DNA from: DASWZN01 sp963841635
GTDB lineage: Bacteria > Acidobacteriota > Terriglobia > Bryobacterales > Bryobacteraceae
Assembly: GCA_963841635.1 (NCBI GenBank)
Contig: CAWJDO010000003.1
Coordinates: forward strand, 620,001 to 684,000
DNA length: 64,000 bases
Direction of reading: 5' to 3'
Under the pieces are notes generated by a model. That model was given only the letters and a program-made list of their open reading frames with translations. It was not told the origin of the DNA and did not search any database. Shown one piece after another: positions 7,548 to 17,922 of the stretch. The first letter of the stretch is position 1; each line of letters opens with the position of its first letter. The position numbers and the translations under genes were made by a program.

Positions 7548-8567
7548 ATGGCCAAACGCTACTACGAAAAAGATGCTGATCTGAGTTCTTTCCAGGGCCG
7601 CACCGTCGCCATCATCGGCTACGGCAGCCAGGGCCACGCGCACTCGCTCAACCTTCGCGATTCCGGTGTGAGCGTGGTCGTGGCCGAGCTTCCCGGCACT
7701 CCCAATTGGGACAAGGCCAAGGCCGCCGGCCTCAACGTCATGTCCGCTGCCGACGCCGCCAAGGTCGCCGACGTCATCATGATCCTTGTCGAGGACCACC
7801 ACCAGAAGGGCGTCTACGACAAGGACCTCGCCCCCAACATGAAGGCCGGCAAGACCCTCATGTTCGCCCACGGCTTCAATATCCACTTCGGCCAGATCGT
7901 CCCGCCGAAAGAAGTTGACGTGACGATGATCGCCCCCAAGGCTCCCGGCCACCGCGTACGCGAACTGTTCGTCGAAGGCGTGGGCGTGCCGGCCCTCGTC
8001 GCCGTCCATCAGGACGCTTCCGGTCATGCGCTGACGAACGCCCTCGCGTACGCCCGCGCCCTGGGTTGTCTCAAGGCCGGTGTGATCGAGACCACCTTCA
8101 AGGAAGAGACCGAAAGCGACCTGTTCGGCGAACAGGCGGTCCTCTGTGGTGGTGCCAGCGAGCTGATCCGCGCCGGCTTCGAGACCCTGGTCGAGGCCGG
8201 TTACGCCCCCGAAATTGCCTACTTCGAGTGCCTGCACGAATTGAAGCTGATCGTCGACCTGATCCAGGAAGGCGGTCTGGCCTACATGCGCTACTCCGTC
8301 TCCGATACCGCCGAGTACGGCGACTATTCTCGCGGCCCCCGTATCGTCAATGATTCGACTCGCGCGGAGATGAAAAAGATCCTCGCCGAAATCCAATCCG
8401 GCCAGTTCGCAAAGGAATGGATCGAAGAGAACAAAACCGGCCGCAAGAATTTCCTGCGCATGCGCGAAGAAGCCCGCCACCAGCCCGTCGAAGAAGTGGG
8501 CAAGGAGCTCAGAGCCATGATGCCCTTCCTGAAGAAGAAGAAGGAAGCTGGCGTCCCGCAAGAGTAG
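7548..8567 (+). CDS. ilvC: Ketol-acid reductoisomerase (class I, short form)
   Basis: This 339-residue enzyme converts acetolactate or acetohydroxybutyrate to the dihydroxy acid. The Rossmann motif is GYGSQGHAHSLN; the C-terminal knotted domain has the metal ligands in 'ESDLFGEQAVLCGG' and 'ECLHE'. The cofactor loop reads VVVAELPGTPNW. NADPH enzymes usually have Arg and Ser in this loop; here these are replaced and a Glu stands at the end of strand beta-2, which hints at NADH preference (inference). The gene directly follows ilvN. The start at 7548 is preceded by GGAAACGGAG. Confidence 0.95.
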   Translation: MAKRYYEKDADLSSFQGRTVAIIGYGSQGHAHSLNLRDSGVSVVVAELPGTPNWDKAKAAGLNVMSAADAAKVADVIMILVEDHHQKGVYDKDLAPNMKAGKTLMFAHGFNIHFGQIVPPKEVDVTMIAPKAPGHRVRELFVEGVGVPALVAVHQDASGHALTNALAYARALGCLKAGVIETTFKEETESDLFGEQAVLCGGASELIRAGFETLVEAGYAPEIAYFECLHELKLIVDLIQEGGLAYMRYSVSDTAEYGDYSRGPRIVNDSTRAEMKKILAEIQSGQFAKEWIEENKTGRKNFLRMREEARHQPVEEVGKELRAMMPFLKKKKEAGVPQE

Positions 8568-8573
8568 GTCCGT

Positions 8574-8714
8574 GTGGGGCAGGCGTCCACGCCTGCAGCG
8601 GGTCTCCAGACCCGCCGGTGTGGTCCGTAGTACCGAACCGCGACCGTAAGGGAGCGGACACCGCGCGGCCCGAGCCGCGTAACCGAAATCCTGAGCCCGG
8701 CGCAAGCCGGGCTC
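8574..8714. repeat. Cluster of palindromic intergenic repeats between ilvC and cimA
   Basis: Three elements fill this gap. At 8578-8617 two adjacent palindromes, GCAGGCGTCCACGCCTGC and GGGTCTCCAGACCC, form a pair; the same pair occurs inverted at 58783-58837. At 8632-8659 is a member of the dispersed ACCGAACC repeat family, here in minus orientation. At 8693-8714 GAGCCCGGC and GCCGGGCTC form a hairpin around GCAA. They resemble REP/BIME elements; no coding potential is seen. They may also shape mRNA between ilvC and cimA. Confidence 0.75.
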
Positions 8715-8744
8715 CCTAACCGTTCGTTAGCTGATGGCTCTTAT

Positions 8745-10355
8745 ATGACAATCACCACTCTCGAGACCACACTCCGCGACGGTACCCAGGGGGAAGCGGT
8801 GTCCTTCACCGTCGATGACAAGCTCGCAATCGCCCTTCGTCTGGACGAGTTCGGCATCGACTACATCGAGGGCGGCTGGCCCGGCTCAAACCCCCGCGAC
8901 AAGGATTTTTTCGCCCGCGCAACGGGGCTTCCGCTCAAGCACGCGCGGCTCACCGCCTTCGGCTCCACCCGCTTCGCGAAGAACCGCGTCGATCGCGATC
9001 CCAACGTCCGTGCCCTCCTCGAATCCGGCACCCCTACCATTTCCATCTTCGGCAAGACCTGGGACCTCCACACCCGCCGCGCCCTGGGCATAACCGAGGA
9101 AGAGAACCTGAAGCTCATCGGCGAAACCGTTCGCTACCTCAAGGAGCACGGCAAGGAAGTCATCTTCGACGCCGAGCACTTCTTTGACGGCTACACCAGC
9201 AACCAGGCCTTCGCCCTCCGCGCCCTCGAAGCCGCCGCCACCGCCGGCGCCGACATCCTCTGCCTCTGCGACACCAACGGCGGCATGATCACCGGCCACC
9301 TCGCCGAAATCGTGGCCGATGTGCGCAGACGCTTCGATGGCACCCTCGGCATCCACGTCCATAACGATTCCGATTGCGCCGTCGCCAACACCATCGCGGC
9401 CGTCGAGCAGGGCGTCACCCACGTCCAGGGCTGCATGAACGGTTACGGAGAGCGCTGCGGCAACGTCAACCTCGCCTCCGTGATCGCCAACCTCGAGTTG
9501 AAGCTCGGCCATACCGTGGTCGGCCCCGAGAAGCTCGCCACCCTCAGCTCCGTCACCCGCTTCATCGCCGAGCTCGCCAACCTGCCGATGCCCAACGCCC
9601 AGCCCTATGTCGGCCACAGCGCCTTCGCCCACAAAGGCGGAGTGCATGTGAGCGCGGTCCTTCGCGATGCCGCCACCTACGAGCATGTTCCGCCCGTTAC
9701 CGTCGGCAACCGCCAGCGCGTCCTCCTCAGCGATCTTTCCGGCCGCGCCAACATCCTGTTCAAGCTGAAGCAGCACGGCATCGCCGACCGCCTCAATGAG
9801 GACTCCCGCCGCGAGCTTCTCGAGCGCATCAAGCACCTCGAATTCCTCGGCTACGAACTCGAGGCCGCTGAAGGCACCTTCGAGCTCCTCGTCCGCGAGG
9901 CCCTCCGCCCCGGCGTGAAGTTCTTCGAGCTCGTCAACTTCGAGGTCGCCACCAAGATGGATGACGACGCCGAATCCACCACCACTGCCAGCGTCACCAT
10001 CAAGGTGCAGGACGCCATCCACTCCGCAACCGCCCACGGCCACGGCCCAGTCCACGCTCTCGACCTGTGCCTTCGCAAGTGCCTCTCCGCGCTCTATCCC
10101 GGCATTCAGGACGTCCGCCTGACCGACTACAAGGTGCGCGTTCTGGACTCAAAAAAAGGCACCGCCGCCAAGGTCCGCGTCCTCATCGAGTGGTCCGACC
10201 ATCGCAAAAGCTGGGCCACCATCGGCGTCTCCGACAATGTGATCGAGGCCAGTTGGTGCGCCATGATCGACGCGATCCGCCTCGAGCTCATGCGCATCAC
10301 GGAGCAGGATGATAGTATCGAGAGAGCCGTAGAAGACTACTGTTGGGGAGTCTAG
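8745..10355 (+). CDS. cimA: (R)-citramalate synthase
   Basis: The 536-residue protein begins TTLRDGTQGEAVSFTVDDKL, the DRDG-type active-site start of the HMG-CoA-lyase-like/alpha-isopropylmalate synthase superfamily, with 'GIDYIEGGWPGSNP' diagnostic of the CimA branch. A catalytic TIM barrel (about 1-280) is followed by a LeuA-type dimerisation/allosteric domain (about 395-530). It joins pyruvate and acetyl-CoA to citramalate, giving 2-oxobutyrate for isoleucine without threonine. Placement behind ilvBNC fits this. It may be separately transcribed because a 177-bp repeat region precedes it. Homocitrate or isopropylmalate synthase is less likely given the N-terminal signature. Confidence 0.9.
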   Translation: MTITTLETTLRDGTQGEAVSFTVDDKLAIALRLDEFGIDYIEGGWPGSNPRDKDFFARATGLPLKHARLTAFGSTRFAKNRVDRDPNVRALLESGTPTISIFGKTWDLHTRRALGITEEENLKLIGETVRYLKEHGKEVIFDAEHFFDGYTSNQAFALRALEAAATAGADILCLCDTNGGMITGHLAEIVADVRRRFDGTLGIHVHNDSDCAVANTIAAVEQGVTHVQGCMNGYGERCGNVNLASVIANLELKLGHTVVGPEKLATLSSVTRFIAELANLPMPNAQPYVGHSAFAHKGGVHVSAVLRDAATYEHVPPVTVGNRQRVLLSDLSGRANILFKLKQHGIADRLNEDSRRELLERIKHLEFLGYELEAAEGTFELLVREALRPGVKFFELVNFEVATKMDDDAESTTTASVTIKVQDAIHSATAHGHGPVHALDLCLRKCLSALYPGIQDVRLTDYKVRVLDSKKGTAAKVRVLIEWSDHRKSWATIGVSDNVIEASWCAMIDAIRLELMRITEQDDSIERAVEDYCWGV

Positions 10356-10915
10356 ACTTCGTGCGTTTCGTGCTCCGCCGGCGTGTTCCCGCGGGTCGCA
10401 TCCTTTTCGTGGAGAGCGGCTCGCGCGAGATCAGCGAGCGCCTGCTTCCCACCTTGTGGCGCAACCACGGCGCTCCCGTCGATGTGGTGACCTGCTTCCC
10501 CGGTGTGCCCGAAGGCCTCCCCCCCGGCGCGACCGTCTTCCGCACCGGCGACTACCGGGGACGTGTCGGGCGCAAACGCCTCTACCGCGAACTCCGCGCC
10601 CGTCACTACGCGCTCCTCGGCATCCTGTGCTCCGGCGAGCGCGTCATGACCAGGTGGAAGTGGGCCCTGGCCCTGCAAATCCCCGCCAAGATTTTTATCG
10701 TCAACGAAAACGCCGACTACTTCTGGCTCGACTACGCCCACCGCGGCGTCCTGACCCACTTCGCCTTCCTCCGCTCCGGCTTGACCGGCATCGGCGGCCT
10801 GCGCACGCTGGCTCGCCTCGTCGCCTTCCCCTTCACTCTGGCCTGGCTCGGCGCCTACGCCGGCTGGGTCCACTCCCGGCGAGCCCTCAGGCTCCTGGTC
10901 CACGCCGCCCGGTAG
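10343..10915 (+). CDS. Conserved hypothetical protein, overlaps cimA end
   Basis: The 190-residue frame starts with TTG at 10343 inside the last codons of cimA (13-bp overlap), or with GTG at 10361. It begins 'GRILFVESGSREISERLLP' and ends with a hydrophobic segment (about residues 150-172) and an Arg-rich tail, so it may be peripheral or single-span membrane. The middle 'IPAKIFIVNENADYFWLDY' looks like an alpha/beta core of a nucleotide-sugar-binding type, but I do not recognise the family. Overlap with cimA suggests co-translation. Confidence 0.65.
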   Translation: MGSLDFVRFVLRRRVPAGRILFVESGSREISERLLPTLWRNHGAPVDVVTCFPGVPEGLPPGATVFRTGDYRGRVGRKRLYRELRARHYALLGILCSGERVMTRWKWALALQIPAKIFIVNENADYFWLDYAHRGVLTHFAFLRSGLTGIGGLRTLARLVAFPFTLAWLGAYAGWVHSRRALRLLVHAAR

Positions 10916-10924
10916 TCCCGCGGC

Positions 10925-10965
10925 GCAGGCACTCCTGCCTGCCGCCTCGACACTCATGTCGAGGC
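10925..10965. repeat. Paired palindromes
   Basis: GCAGGCACTCCTGCCTGC (10925-10942) is followed at once by GCCTCGACA/TGTCGAGGC (10944-10965) around a four-base loop. The layout of two neighbouring hairpins matches those at 8578-8617, 15047-15080 and 58783-58837 although the sequences differ. Confidence 0.6.
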
Positions 10966-10985
10966 ACGTCTTCGCAGCTCCCGCC

Positions 10986-11141
10986 CTACTCCTCCGCCCG
11001 CGGCACCGCGCTCGACAACTCGGCGGACCGGACGCCGTAGACCTTCAGGACCCTGCGGCAGAGCTCGACGACGAGACGATCGAGTGGCTCGCCCTCCTCG
11101 TGCTCGATTTCAACTTTGATGAACAGATCGGTGCGGGGCAT
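10986..11141 (-). CDS. Small conserved-looking protein, 51 residues
   Basis: A minus-strand frame from ATG 11141 to TAG 10986 encodes an acidic 51-residue protein starting MPRTDLFIKVEIEHEEGE and ending in VPRAEE. Amphipathic helix-strand pattern and strong codon bias (G/C in third positions) suggest it is real, and it fills an otherwise empty gap. It is divergent from the cysteine-rich gene at 11191. There is no clear ribosome-binding site and no recognised family. Confidence 0.5.
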   Translation of the reverse strand: MPRTDLFIKVEIEHEEGEPLDRLVVELCRRVLKVYGVRSAELSSAVPRAEE

Positions 11142-11190
11142 GTGAGATGATGAAATGAATGTGCGGGTGCTGGACCCGCCTACCGCTATT

Positions 11191-11829
11191 ATGCCCTGTG
11201 TGCTATGTCAGGTTCGCCGCCCGCGCCGCGCCTGCCACGGTGTCGGAGGCGACATCTGCAGTGTCTGTTGCGGCACCGAGCGCGAACAGACCGTCAATTG
11301 CCCGCTCGATTGTCCTTACCTGCGCGAGGCCCGCAGCCATGAAAAGCCGGCGCCCGTGGATCCGAAGGAACTCCCCAATCACGACATCGTGGTCGACGAA
11401 CCGTTCCTCCAAAAGAACGAGATCCTGCTGGCGGCCCTCATGCACGCAGTGGCTGAGGCCGGCCTGGGAACGGCCGGCGCGGTAGACTCTGACGTGCGTG
11501 AAGCGCTCGACTCCCTGGTCCGGACCTACCGGACCCGCGAGTCCGGCCTGTACTACGAGACCCGGCCCTCGAACCTGATCGCGGCCGCCGTCCTGGAGCG
11601 TCTCCAGAAGAGCATCCAGGACTTCCAGCAGGCGCTCGCTAAGCGTTCCGGGATGGAGACTCTGCGTGACGCCGACATCCTCGGTGTGCTCGTCTTCCTC
11701 GAGAACGTCGAGTACCAGATCGACAACGGCCGCAAGCGCGGGCGCGCCTTCCTGGACATGCTGCGCGAGCAGTCGGCTGCCCTTGCGCCGGCCCCGGACG
11801 CCTCCGGCTCGTCGCTGGTCCTGCCATAG
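11191..11829 (+). CDS. Cysteine-rich zinc-ribbon-type protein
   Basis: The 212-residue protein begins MPCVLCQVRRPRRAC and continues CSVCCGTEREQTVNCPLDC, giving two or three CxxC/CxxxC clusters within the first 55 residues, probably a zinc-binding knuckle. The rest is helical with no known domain. ATG 11191 is preferred over 11155 because the zinc motif then opens the protein. The function is unknown; the cluster could bind nucleic acid or a protein partner. Confidence 0.7.
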   Translation: MPCVLCQVRRPRRACHGVGGDICSVCCGTEREQTVNCPLDCPYLREARSHEKPAPVDPKELPNHDIVVDEPFLQKNEILLAALMHAVAEAGLGTAGAVDSDVREALDSLVRTYRTRESGLYYETRPSNLIAAAVLERLQKSIQDFQQALAKRSGMETLRDADILGVLVFLENVEYQIDNGRKRGRAFLDMLREQSAALAPAPDASGSSLVLP

Positions 11830-11921
11830 CCAGACCATAAGGCCTCAATAACCCATTTATTTCCCGATACTTGAGGATCGGACGCCTTTGTGCTAGCCTG
11901 ATCGCAATCGCGGAGGTGCTT

Positions 11922-12347
11922 ATGCCGCAGCTCAAAGATATCCTGCACGACCGGAAGCTGTTCTCGGTTCACCCGGACCAGACCGTGGCAGCCGTGGCCG
12001 CCCACATGGCGGCTGTCAACGTGGGGGCAATCCCCGTGATCGACAACAACGAACTACGCGGCGTGTTTTCCGAACGCGACCTGATGAAGCGGGTCGTCCT
12101 CGGAGGCCGCGATCCTCAACAGACTCTGGTCGGCGACGTGATGTCCACCAGCCTCACCAAGGCGGATGAAGAGACCACCAGCGAGGAGGCCATGGAACTG
12201 ATGCGCCGCTGCGGCTGCCGCCATCTGCCGGTGATGCGATCGAGCGAAGTGGTCGGCTTCATTTCCATGCGCGACCTGATGATCGACGAGTTGGAACAGA
12301 AGGCCGAAGAAATCCGGCACATGCGCAATTACATCCAGAGCGTATAG
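11922..12347 (+). CDS. Tandem CBS-domain protein
   Basis: The 141-residue protein consists of two CBS motifs (about 8-65 and 72-130), with 'GAIPVIDNNELRGVFSERDL' marking the first and 'GCRHLPVM' the second. Such stand-alone CBS pairs bind adenine nucleotides and usually regulate a partner. The start ATG 11922 has GGAGG at a good distance (11912-11916); the longer frame upstream contains the promoter-like TAGCCT (11894-11899). It is a monocistronic gene, convergent with the sugar kinase gene. Confidence 0.88.
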   Translation: MPQLKDILHDRKLFSVHPDQTVAAVAAHMAAVNVGAIPVIDNNELRGVFSERDLMKRVVLGGRDPQQTLVGDVMSTSLTKADEETTSEEAMELMRRCGCRHLPVMRSSEVVGFISMRDLMIDELEQKAEEIRHMRNYIQSV

Positions 12348-12354
12348 CCCCAGC

Positions 12355-13293
12355 TCAGCTCGCGCCCGAGACTTCGTGAACCTCGACGCGCGCGTAGATC
12401 TCGCGCGTCTGGTCGAGATTGGCGAATCGCAGGCCAGGCAGCGTCGCCGAAGCGGTCCCGGCTGCCACTCCCCAGCGCAGCGCGTCCGCGAAATCGCCGC
12501 CGCGCGCCAACGCCCACGTGAATGCGGCCGCCAAAGCGTCTCCCGAACCGATGGGGCAGACCACGCCGACGCTCGGTGGCACCACCTCGACAATGCCGCG
12601 CGCAGAGGCTCCCACCGCGCCCCGGCTGCCCAGCGATAGGATGACCGATTCCGCTCCCATGCTCCGAATCTGAGCGGCCGCTTCCAGGAACTGGCTCCGC
12701 GTGATCAAAGCCGTATTGAGCAGCCGTTCCGCCTCCTGCTGGTTCGGCGCAACCACGGTCGGGCCTGCGCGCACGCCTTCGGCCAGCGCCTCCCCGTCGG
12801 TGTCCAGCAACGTCTTCACCCCATGCTGGCGCGCCGACTTGATGAGGTCGGAATAAACGGCGCCGGGCACGCCTGGAGGAAGGCTGCCGCACAGCATCAG
12901 CCAGTCCGCGCCGGGCAGTCGCTTGCGGACCGCGTCTCCCAGATGGGCCAGCTCTTGCCTGCTGAGCCGCGGCCCGGGTTGGTTGAGCTTGATCGTGAGG
13001 CCCTGGCGGTCCGTGATCGTGAAGTTCGTCCGAATGCCTTTCTTCATCGGGACGATTTCGGTAGGGAAGCCGCAACCGCACAGCAACTGCTGGAACCGCT
13101 TGCCCGCCCGCCCGCCCGAGGGAGCGATCGCCAGCGTCTCTCCACCGAAGGAATGGATCACGCACGACGCGTTCACACCGCGCCCTCCGGCCGATTCCGA
13201 CGTGTCCACTATGTAGGCGCGGTCCTCGAACACCAGCCGGTCTGCCGTGACGTTGTGGTCGATCGCAGGATTAATGGTGAGAGTCAGGATCAA
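12355..13293 (-). CDS. PfkB-family sugar kinase, 1-phosphofructokinase-like
   Basis: The 312-residue kinase begins ILTLTINPAIDHN, the signature of 1-phosphofructokinase/tagatose-6-phosphate kinases (FruK/LacC), and has the PfkB motifs 'GGRGVNAS' near residue 36 and 'GSGDALAAAFTWAL' with the catalytic aspartate. It probably phosphorylates a sugar phosphate in glycolysis. There is no PTS or fructose gene nearby, so the substrate is not settled; PfkB acting as 6-phosphofructokinase is possible. Its 3' end lies eight bases from the convergent CBS gene. Confidence 0.85.
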   Translation of the reverse strand: MILTLTINPAIDHNVTADRLVFEDRAYIVDTSESAGGRGVNASCVIHSFGGETLAIAPSGGRAGKRFQQLLCGCGFPTEIVPMKKGIRTNFTITDRQGLTIKLNQPGPRLSRQELAHLGDAVRKRLPGADWLMLCGSLPPGVPGAVYSDLIKSARQHGVKTLLDTDGEALAEGVRAGPTVVAPNQQEAERLLNTALITRSQFLEAAAQIRSMGAESVILSLGSRGAVGASARGIVEVVPPSVGVVCPIGSGDALAAAFTWALARGGDFADALRWGVAAGTASATLPGLRFANLDQTREIYARVEVHEVSGAS

Positions 13294-13355
13294 GCTCTCA
13301 TTCTAGCCCGCTTTTCTCGGGACGCGTCTCCAATGCCGGATGCTACGCTGATTAA

Positions 13356-14282
13356 ATGGGGTCGCCGCCACCGCTGTCCGCAGCCGGTCGTGCGCGCGCG
13401 CAAGCGCTGCGATCGTATGGCGCTCTGGCTTCCGTCTGCCTGTTCTGGGGAACCACCTACCTCACCATCCGGATGGCCCTCGAATCCTTCCCGCCGCTGG
13501 CTCTCGTGGCGATCCGCTTCTCCGTTGCCGGCGCCATCCTGCTGGTCGCGGCCCTCCTGAAGGGCGCGCGTCTGCCGAAGGGCCGCGAGCTGTGGGTCGG
13601 CGCCCTCACCGGCGTACTGCTGCTGGGCGGCTCCAACACCTGGCTGGTGATTGCCGAGACCTGGATCCCCAGTGGGATGGCCGCCCTGTTCATCACGATT
13701 TCACCCTTCTGGCTGGTAGGCACAGAGGCCGTGATGCCAGGAGGCGACCGTCTCCACCGCCCCACCATTCTCGGCATGCTGGTCGGCCTCGGCGGCACCG
13801 CGCTCCTGGTCTTGCGTGACTCTTCGGGTCAAGGATTCGGCTCCGGTCCGCTCCTGCTCCGCGGCTTCCTGGTTCTGCAACTCGCCAATGCCTGCTGGGC
13901 CGTTGGGTCGATCTACTACCGCCGCCAGCCCGCCCAGGCACATCCCATCGTCGTGAGCGCGATCCAGATGCTGGCCGCGGGACTTGTTCTTGCCGTGGCC
14001 GCGCTGGTCATTCCGGAGCACCCCATCACTCCCACCGTCCGCGGCGTGGGAGGCCTTGTGTACCTCATCCTCTTCGGCTCGATCGTCGGCTACAGCTCGT
14101 ACATCTACGCGCTGAGCCATCTCCGAGTAGCCGTCGTTTCCGTCTACCCGTACGTCAACACCGTAGTCGCGGTCTTTCTGGGCTGGTGGTTCTACCGCGA
14201 GCCCTTCGGCCTCCGTGAGACAGCGGCGATGCTGATCATCTTTACCGGAGTGGCCTTGGTGAAGCGAGCCAGTAAACACTGA
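13356..14282 (+). CDS. EamA-family (DMT) exporter
   Basis: The 308-residue membrane protein has about ten transmembrane helices in two EamA halves; the first opens with 'SVCLFWGTTYLTIRMAL', the typical EamA N-terminal motif. Members export amino acids or metabolites. A TACGCT -10 box at 13344-13349 puts the predicted transcription start on the A of the ATG, suggesting a leaderless mRNA. The substrate cannot be told. Confidence 0.85.
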   Translation: MGSPPPLSAAGRARAQALRSYGALASVCLFWGTTYLTIRMALESFPPLALVAIRFSVAGAILLVAALLKGARLPKGRELWVGALTGVLLLGGSNTWLVIAETWIPSGMAALFITISPFWLVGTEAVMPGGDRLHRPTILGMLVGLGGTALLVLRDSSGQGFGSGPLLLRGFLVLQLANACWAVGSIYYRRQPAQAHPIVVSAIQMLAAGLVLAVAALVIPEHPITPTVRGVGGLVYLILFGSIVGYSSYIYALSHLRVAVVSVYPYVNTVVAVFLGWWFYREPFGLRETAAMLIIFTGVALVKRASKH

Positions 14283-14364
14283 TGGCCTCCTGTCTCCCGC
14301 CTTCCCCCCATTTGGCCCCCCGCATGCACAGACAGGCACTCCAAAGGCATAGAATGAGTGCGAT

Positions 14365-15042
14365 ATGGCTGAGGCGATGATCAAACTCGTAAACGTAGAG
14401 AAGTGGTACCCGACGGGCAACATGAAAACCTTCGTGCTCCGCCGGATCGACCTTGAAATCAAGGAGGGCGAGTTCGTGACGGTCATGGGACCGTCGGGCG
14501 CCGGCAAATCGACGCTTCTGAGCATCATCGGGATGCTCGATGGCGCCTGGACCGGCGAGTTCTATTTTGCGGACCACCCCATCCACAAGCTCAACACCAA
14601 ACAGCGCGCCGAGATCAACAAGAAGTACATCGGCTTCGTGTTTCAGAGCTACCACCTGCTCGACAACCTGACCGTGTACGAGAACCTCGAGATCCCCCTC
14701 TCCTACCGCAACATCAAGGCCGCGGAGCGTGCCAGCACCGTCTGCGACATGCTCGACCGCTTCCAGATCGTGGGCAAGAAGGACCTCTATCCGAACCAGC
14801 TCTCAGGCGGCCAGCAGCAGCTCGTTGCCGTCGCTCGAGCCCTGGTGGCGAACCCCAAACTGATCCTGGCCGATGAGCCCACCGGCAACCTCCACTCCAG
14901 CCAAGGCAAGGAGATCATGGAGCTGTTCAAACGCCTGCAAGACGAGGGCACCACCATCATCCAGGTCACCCACTCGGAGGCCAACGCGGCTTACGGCGAT
15001 CGCATCATCAAGCTCTTTGACGGCTGGATCGTGAAGGACTAG
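14365..15042 (+). CDS. ABC transporter ATP-binding protein, MacB/LolD type
   Basis: This 225-residue ATPase has Walker A GPSGAGKST, Q-loop 'FQSYHLLDNLTVYENL', signature LSGGQQQ and Walker B LILADEPT. It belongs to the MacB/LolD/FtsE group, which powers efflux or lipoprotein release through FtsX-like permeases. Such ATPases are often encoded with an NtrC-like regulator and a kinase, as here, but no permease gene is next to it. TAGAAT at 14350-14355 suggests a very short leader. Confidence 0.88.
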   Translation: MAEAMIKLVNVEKWYPTGNMKTFVLRRIDLEIKEGEFVTVMGPSGAGKSTLLSIIGMLDGAWTGEFYFADHPIHKLNTKQRAEINKKYIGFVFQSYHLLDNLTVYENLEIPLSYRNIKAAERASTVCDMLDRFQIVGKKDLYPNQLSGGQQQLVAVARALVANPKLILADEPTGNLHSSQGKEIMELFKRLQDEGTTIIQVTHSEANAAYGDRIIKLFDGWIVKD

Positions 15043-15046
15043 GAGG

Positions 15047-15080
15047 GCGGGCTTTAGCCCGCGCGGGGCTTTAGCCCCGC
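15047..15080. repeat. Paired palindromes with TTTA loops
   Basis: GCGGGCTTTAGCCCGC (15047-15062) and GCGGGGCTTTAGCCCCGC (15063-15080) are back-to-back hairpins sharing the loop TTTA. They lie in the gap between the ABC ATPase and the response regulator and may end or stabilise the upstream transcript. Confidence 0.65.
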
Positions 15081-15125
15081 CGTCCATTGCCGGAACGGAG
15101 AATCCCATAAACGGACACTAAACGC

Positions 15126-16491
<1,366 letters not shown>

Positions 16492-16498
16492 TGGCGCC

Positions 16499-17839
16499 AT
16501 GAAGCTGCGAAAGCCCGGCCCACTGCGTCACGAGCATCGCGTTTTCCTGCTGGCCCTGGCCTGCGGCTTCCCCGGCACACTCGTCGCGCTGCTCCTGCTC
16601 TGGGTCGGCGACTTCAAGGCGCCCTTCGCGCCCAAAGAGCAGTGGACCCTCACCGTGGTCATCGCCCTCTGCTGGCTCGGATTCGCGGGCGCCGTTCAGG
16701 GCCGCGTAGTAAGACCTCTGCAGACGCTCTCGAATCTGCTCGCGGCGCTGCGCGAGGGCGACTATTCCATCCGTGCGCGCGGTGCCCGGCGCGACGATGC
16801 GCTCGGCGACGTCATGACCGAGGTGAATGCGCTCGGCGAGACCCTGCACACCCAACGTCTGGGTGCCGTCGAAGCCACGCTGCTCCTGCGCACCGTCATG
16901 ACCGAGATCGAGGTCGCCATCTTCACCTTCGATGGCGAGCAGCGGCTGCGCCTGGTGAACCGCGCCGGAGAGCGCCTGCTGGCCCAACCCTCCGAACGCC
17001 TCCTGGGCCGCCGTGCCGCCGATCTCGGCCTCGCCGATTGCCTCGAGGGAGAAGTTCCGCGCACAGCTCAGATGGTCTTCCCCGGCGGCATCGGCCGCTG
17101 GGGCATCACCCGCTCCACCTTCCGCGAGGAAGGCATGCGCCACCAGTTGCTGGTGCTGACCGACCTCAGCCGCGCCCTGCGCGAGGAGGAACGTCAGGCC
17201 TGGCAGCGCCTGCTCCGCGTCCTGGGCCACGAGCTCAACAACTCGCTGGCGCCCATCCGCTCGATCGCCGGGAGTCTCGAAAGCTTGATCGGCCGCGAAC
17301 CGCTCCCGCCCGACTGGCAGGAGGACGTGAAGGGCGGCCTCGCCGTCATCAGCTCTCGCGCCGAGGCCCTCACCCGTTTCATGCAGGCCTACTCGCGCCT
17401 AGCCCGCCTGCCCCAGCCCAAATTCCAGCCCGTCGATCTGGGACCCTGCATCCACCGCGTCGCCACCCTGGAAAGCCGTGTCTCCATTCGCGTGAGCCCC
17501 GGCCCACCGCTCATCCTTCAAGCCGACCCCGATCAGCTGGAGCAACTGCTCATTAATCTCCTGAAGAACGCCGTGGACGCGGCTCTCGAAGCAGGCGGCG
17601 GAGTCCAAGTGAGCTGGACGCGCGTCCCCGGTTTCGTCGACATCGTGATCGAGGACGAAGGGCCGGGCCTCTCGAGCACCACCAACCTCTTCGTGCCCTT
17701 CTTTACTACCAAGCCCGGAGGCTCCGGCATCGGCCTGGTACTGAGCCGCCAGATCGCTGAAGCCCACGGCGGTACTCTGACTCTCCACAACCGCGAATCC
17801 GCTCGAGGCTGCGAGGCCCGCCTGCGTCTCCCGGCATAG
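16499..17839 (+). CDS. Membrane sensor histidine kinase (NtrB/NtrY-like)
   Basis: The 446-residue kinase has two N-terminal membrane helices (about 15-65), a HAMP-like linker, a PAS-like domain (about 125-230), HisKA with the phospho-His in 'LGHELNNSLAPI', and a HATPase_c domain ('DQLEQLLINLLKNAVDAA', 'DEGPGL'). ATG 16499 lies seven bases behind the regulator stop codon and gives a sensible membrane start; the longer upstream frame is rejected. The 'HELNNSLAPI' box is typical of kinases paired with the MacB-associated NtrC-like regulators. Confidence 0.9.
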   Translation: MKLRKPGPLRHEHRVFLLALACGFPGTLVALLLLWVGDFKAPFAPKEQWTLTVVIALCWLGFAGAVQGRVVRPLQTLSNLLAALREGDYSIRARGARRDDALGDVMTEVNALGETLHTQRLGAVEATLLLRTVMTEIEVAIFTFDGEQRLRLVNRAGERLLAQPSERLLGRRAADLGLADCLEGEVPRTAQMVFPGGIGRWGITRSTFREEGMRHQLLVLTDLSRALREEERQAWQRLLRVLGHELNNSLAPIRSIAGSLESLIGREPLPPDWQEDVKGGLAVISSRAEALTRFMQAYSRLARLPQPKFQPVDLGPCIHRVATLESRVSIRVSPGPPLILQADPDQLEQLLINLLKNAVDAALEAGGGVQVSWTRVPGFVDIVIEDEGPGLSSTTNLFVPFFTTKPGGSGIGLVLSRQIAEAHGGTLTLHNRESARGCEARLRLPA

Positions 17840-17922
17840 CGTGCGCCCAACATGGCCGCGGACTCCTGTCTCCTGCGTCCACCCCCGTTCCCTGCCGCCC
17901 GTTTTGCTAGGATGAGTTTTCT

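Noticed and set aside
14283..14364. Possible sigma-54 (-24/-12) promoter for the ABC ATPase because an NtrC-type gene is near
   Set aside because: No GG-N10-GC element is seen, and the regulator has GAFTDA instead of GAFTGA.
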